A stretch of 64,000 bases of DNA from Earliella scabrosa (lineage: Eukaryota; Basidiomycota; Agaricomycetes; Polyporales; Polyporaceae): assembly GCA_022605405.1 (NCBI GenBank), contig JABYQQ010000015.1, positions 1,054,001-1,118,000 on the forward strand, read 5' to 3'. A program made the position numbers and the translations under genes. Positions 60,993 to 64,000 of the stretch are shown here, one piece after another. Position 1 is the stretch's first letter. Every line of letters begins with the position of its first letter. The notes beneath the pieces were generated by a model. That model was given only the letters and a program-made list of their open reading frames with translations, searched no databases and was not told the DNA's origin.

Positions 60993-62346
60993 CGATTTGT
61001 TCAATATGTGCGGTGGGGGTTTCTGGGGGAGAGGCCCCCTGGGTGCGCGTCCTCCGGGAACACCCACGCCTTTTTCCACTCTTCTCCCACGCTCCCATTG
61101 GCCCACCACGAAATTATTCAACGCCCAGTCCTAGGCCTTCCTTCAACCCAATCCGCAACCTCAACTCAAGCTTACTCAAGCTTCGAGGTGTCAATTGCGA
61201 GTCTGCTCGGCGCAACCTCGTTCTGTTCTTCAATCAACTCTTCTTGCGTCGAATTGATGTTCAAGCATGCTTCATTCGTGCAGCCAAACACGCTGAGTAT
61301 CTCCAATCCGATAGCCTACCGGCGTGTCGACATTTCGAGCGGTCTCATGACGGCCGCGGACAGGTACGTCGATGCCCTGGATATCCTCGGACGTGTTTAG
61401 ACCATCTCAACGCTCACTTCCGATTGGTATCCAGATATCCCGCTTCTACCCCAGGAGCCGAGGACTAGCAGCAACCTGGCAGCAACCTAGCTATTTCGGT
61501 CCGACCTGGAATATCGGCATCGCGCATATCATATCATATAACGTGCACACAAGGCTGAGATGCCCGTGCGATGTCCGTGCTGAGAAGCTCTTCATCTAGA
61601 CTCCTCTGAGCCTGGACTCTATTGACCATCAGAGATATCCATTACGTCTAGGTATGGCCAACTCTTCTCTCCCAACGACGTTGAACTCCGCGCGGCCTGG
61701 TAGATCCTAGGCTGCCATCTAGCATGGCAATCGCACACTATCGAGCCTATCTCACGTAGATCCTCGACTATCGACGCCCAGGCTTGTCGCGAGCGACAGG
61801 TAAGAGCTCAGTTGTGCATGTTACGTCCGCCGCTCAGTCCGCGTACCCCAGGCCCATTATCGTCAGGTTCGCGGCCACTCTGCCGATAACACTGACGTCT
61901 CGGTCATATTGTTGCAAGTTGTTCCTATTGCGGTCGGGCGACATCATCCGATTTGACTGAATGGAGCGCGTTCTGTGTCCTCATGCATACGCCACAATCT
62001 CGACCTTCTCGCGCTTCCCGTTCTCCCCCGCATTCCCTCACGCGCACTTCCGTCTTGATCCAAGGTACGGCCGGTTACATCCCTCTGACCGCGAACACCG
62101 AATGCATGGTCGGACGGCTCCCCGCCGATACTGGCTCTAGAACGCTGGGTTTCGTGAGGAACCGCTACTCGGCTGTGACGAGGACGGAATGGCGACCACG
62201 GACATACAGAGCCACGCAGTGAGTGACCTCACTCTTGCATTAACCTTGGTGGTGAATAACGCGATATCAAGAATCGGTCACGGCCACCACGCAGCCGTGA
62301 TTATAAACTCTACATACACCGCGCGTTAAACTTCTCGCCGGACTTC
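60993..62346. other. Intergenic region with a possible exon remnant near 61960-62220
   Basis: Most of this 1.35 kb shows nothing. Between 61960 and 62220 the plus strand has a protein-like stretch (TAGYIPLTANTECMVGRLPA ... TLGFVRNRYSAV) ending near a GTGAGT donor at 62219, but no partner exons or start were found. It may be a remnant of a secreted-protein gene. Confidence 0.35.
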
Positions 62347-63021
62347 TCATTCATCTTCGCAATCAGATTCCGAACCATCCCGAATGGTGAAAGCTGGCCC
62401 GCAGCTTATGTCGGTGTCGCACGCCTTGCCATCGATGCTCGCGTCTCCAAAGACCACTGTGAGCGGCACAATTGAGTCTCTCGCATCCCCGCCTGATGAT
62501 GTATTCAAGCACACTTACGTCCTATGCGATACCCAGCGTCGTCCTGAACAGCAGGGACTGGCTCCTGGAGAGCAACCCGGTCCGACGCCCAATTCGAGTT
62601 GCTCACAAGCTTCACTGGTGGCGTGAAGGTGTGTCGGTCAGCCTCTGTATCGTCGTCGAATCACAAAATCACTTACATGGCTTTGGGAGCGTCTCGTTAT
62701 TCAGGAGGTAGAACGTTCCGGGGGTGTTGTCGTCCATGTCGTCTGGCAGGGAGCACGGATCCCTGCATGGCCGCATCTCCGGATTAGCCACCCCGCCTTC
62801 ACTTCCCATCGTTCAATGCGAGCGACTCACCAGGTAACGTTGTGATACTCGCCGACCCACCACGTCGTCTCCAAGCGCGGGTATAGAAGGTCGACGCCTA
62901 GCGAGGAGGCGTCCCGCGCTTCCAGGTTCACGTAGTATGGTGCCGCGGCGATCGTGCGTGCGAACAGGCCCAGCGCGAGCACCGGAAACAGCCAGATTGC
63001 GTATGTTGTGCGTGAGTGCAT
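62347..63021 (-). CDS. Small secreted protein, possibly Kre9/KNH-like beta-sandwich
   Basis: Four exons (63021-62831, 62762-62677, 62614-62519, 62456-62347), 160 aa. A signal peptide is clear (YAIWLFPVLALGLFARTIAA). The mature part has WWVGEYHNVTWDPCSLPDDM, GTFYLLNNETLPKPL, VSNSNWASDRVALQEPVPAV and a closing VFGDASIDGKACD ... FTIRDGSE. The pattern 'W-x-V-G-x-x-x-N-V-T-W-D' early and 'x-F-G-D-x-S ... F-T-I' late is typical of fungal extracellular Kre9/KNH-like domains. I assign that only tentatively. Several N-glycosylation sequons are present. A TATATAT box lies about 120 bp upstream (63141-63147). Confidence 0.82.
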
Positions 63022-63140
63022 GATGCGTCGAGTGCTTGTGCGTCAAAGGAATGTGTGTATGATACAGATGTGGCGCAAGTTGCAAGAGTGGAAGGAGAGA
63101 GGTATGGTGTATAGGGTGTTCTGTGCAGCTGACCATGGCT

Positions 63141-63147
63141 TATATAT
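63141..63147 (-). promoter_or_regulatory. TATA box for the small secreted protein gene
   Basis: TATATAT about 120 bp upstream of the ATG at 63021. Confidence 0.5.
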
Positions 63148-63363
63148 GCTTCTTTGGTCCTCATTGTCTTTGCGACTCCTGAGGGCATGAGCCAACAGCA
63201 AGTCCACAAGAATACCTTGTTCCTTCGCGACCTTATTGTTCACGGGCGTCTATGTTCTCGGTAACCTCAGGCATGTTATTGTTCGTTTATACTCATACTG
63301 ACCACATATGCCCACCCAGCGTGAACATTACTCGAACTCTTGTTCTCTTCAGATACTAATACC

Positions 63364-63831
63364 ATAGGTCGAGAGGTCTGGCTTGTCAGAGCCAAATGCG
63401 TCGCCAACATACCGATTAGTGTCACTCTCGGAAAGCCGCATTTCCACCCAATTAGGCGACGATCGCGCCATATTCAAGGTAAGTATTCCTTGGATGGACA
63501 GTCGAATCACCCTTTGGGGCACAGATCGTGCATACCCATAGCTGGATGGAAGAGCGTATGTATCCGTGCGCCACGGGAATTACGTCCGGGAGTCGTTTAT
63601 CCGGACAGCAAACGCAGGGAAGGGGTTCTAGATTTCCCGCAAGACTTCATCTTCCTGTTCCAAGACTCCCAATTTCGACTCTTTACTTGTGCTTCGACGC
63701 CGAGTCGTCCGAGGCTTCGCGCCTGAAACTTGCGGTGCGTCTTCGCTGCCGGCTGTGCCTAGTCTTCGCTACTTCGTACTAACTTCAGGTCACGATACTT
63801 TGCAATTATACCCCTGTGCAGTACCCAAGGT
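63364..63831 (+). pseudogene. Probable decayed gene fragment at the window edge
   Basis: Protein-like sequence with good splice signals appears but changes frame. An exon ends STQLGDDRAIFK at a GTAAGT donor (63480). After an acceptor CCATAG at about 63540 comes LDGRAYVSVRHGNYVRESFI, then a stop. The sense moves one frame over (LDFPQDFIFLFQDSQF), then to a third frame (LYLCFDAESSEASRLKLA) ending at a GTGCGT donor (63736). A further acceptor (CTAACTTCAG) leads to VTILCNYTPVQYP. Two frameshifts in one exon indicate a pseudogene, or poor sequence here. I do not recognise the family. Confidence 0.5.
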
Positions 63832-64000
63832 TAAATGCGGCGTCGTTACCACTTCCATGCAACCGCCAGAGGTACTACGTATAGCTCGGACATATCGGTC
63901 GAGCACCTAGCTAGGCAGCGAATCCACTTGCCACATCCATGGTGTGTCATTTGGCTATTAACCTAAGCTGCGACGCCCTCTTACATGCATGTTCTTGAAC

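Overview
This window is nuclear DNA from a filamentous basidiomycete, most likely an Agaricomycete of polypore type. Almost every gene is split by 45-70 nt GT-AG introns, coding GC is high, and the protein set is typical of that group. I rebuilt exon-intron structures by hand from splice signals and reading frame. Every model given as intact keeps frame across all its junctions.

Layout. 0.3-7.0 kb: a small PPxY membrane protein, a secreted App1/DUF2183-type protein, two weak loci and a protein-kinase-like gene. 7.5-19.4 kb: a conserved block with IML1 (GATOR1/SEACIT subunit), an F-box protein, VPS41 (HOPS subunit, C-terminal RING) and COX16. IML1 and VPS41 both act at the vacuole. 19.6-34.4 kb: an accessory region packed with a family of small unknown proteins, seven apparently intact and several broken copies on both strands. 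It is interrupted only by the head-to-head proteasome lid pair RPN7/RPN6. The same region holds a composite of ADE12 and RPN7 fragments whose parents lie a few kb away, so local segmental duplication has been active here. 35.0-44.4 kb: a PD-(D/E)xK-like nuclease candidate, intact ADE12, a basic Gln/Pro-rich protein and a MYND-finger protein. 44.4-52.9 kb and 54-59.7 kb: gene-poor DNA with short repeats, an AT-rich inverted-repeat island and a recurring 7-mer. 52.9-63.8 kb: a Pho80-type cyclin, an AT-hook coiled-coil protein, a small secreted protein and a probable decayed gene at the edge.

The best candidate for something undescribed is the small-protein family at 20-34 kb, called the WYF family here. 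Members are about 180-230 aa with no signal peptide. They share an N-terminal aromatic 'YYGF/HYGF/WYGF' element and a C-terminal 'WYF-D/C' element, and an intron always falls 3-8 codons after the second element, followed by a short divergent last exon. One member has turned a family C-terminal motif (W-x-x-G-x-x-N-P-D) into an in-frame coding minisatellite. I assign no function to it.
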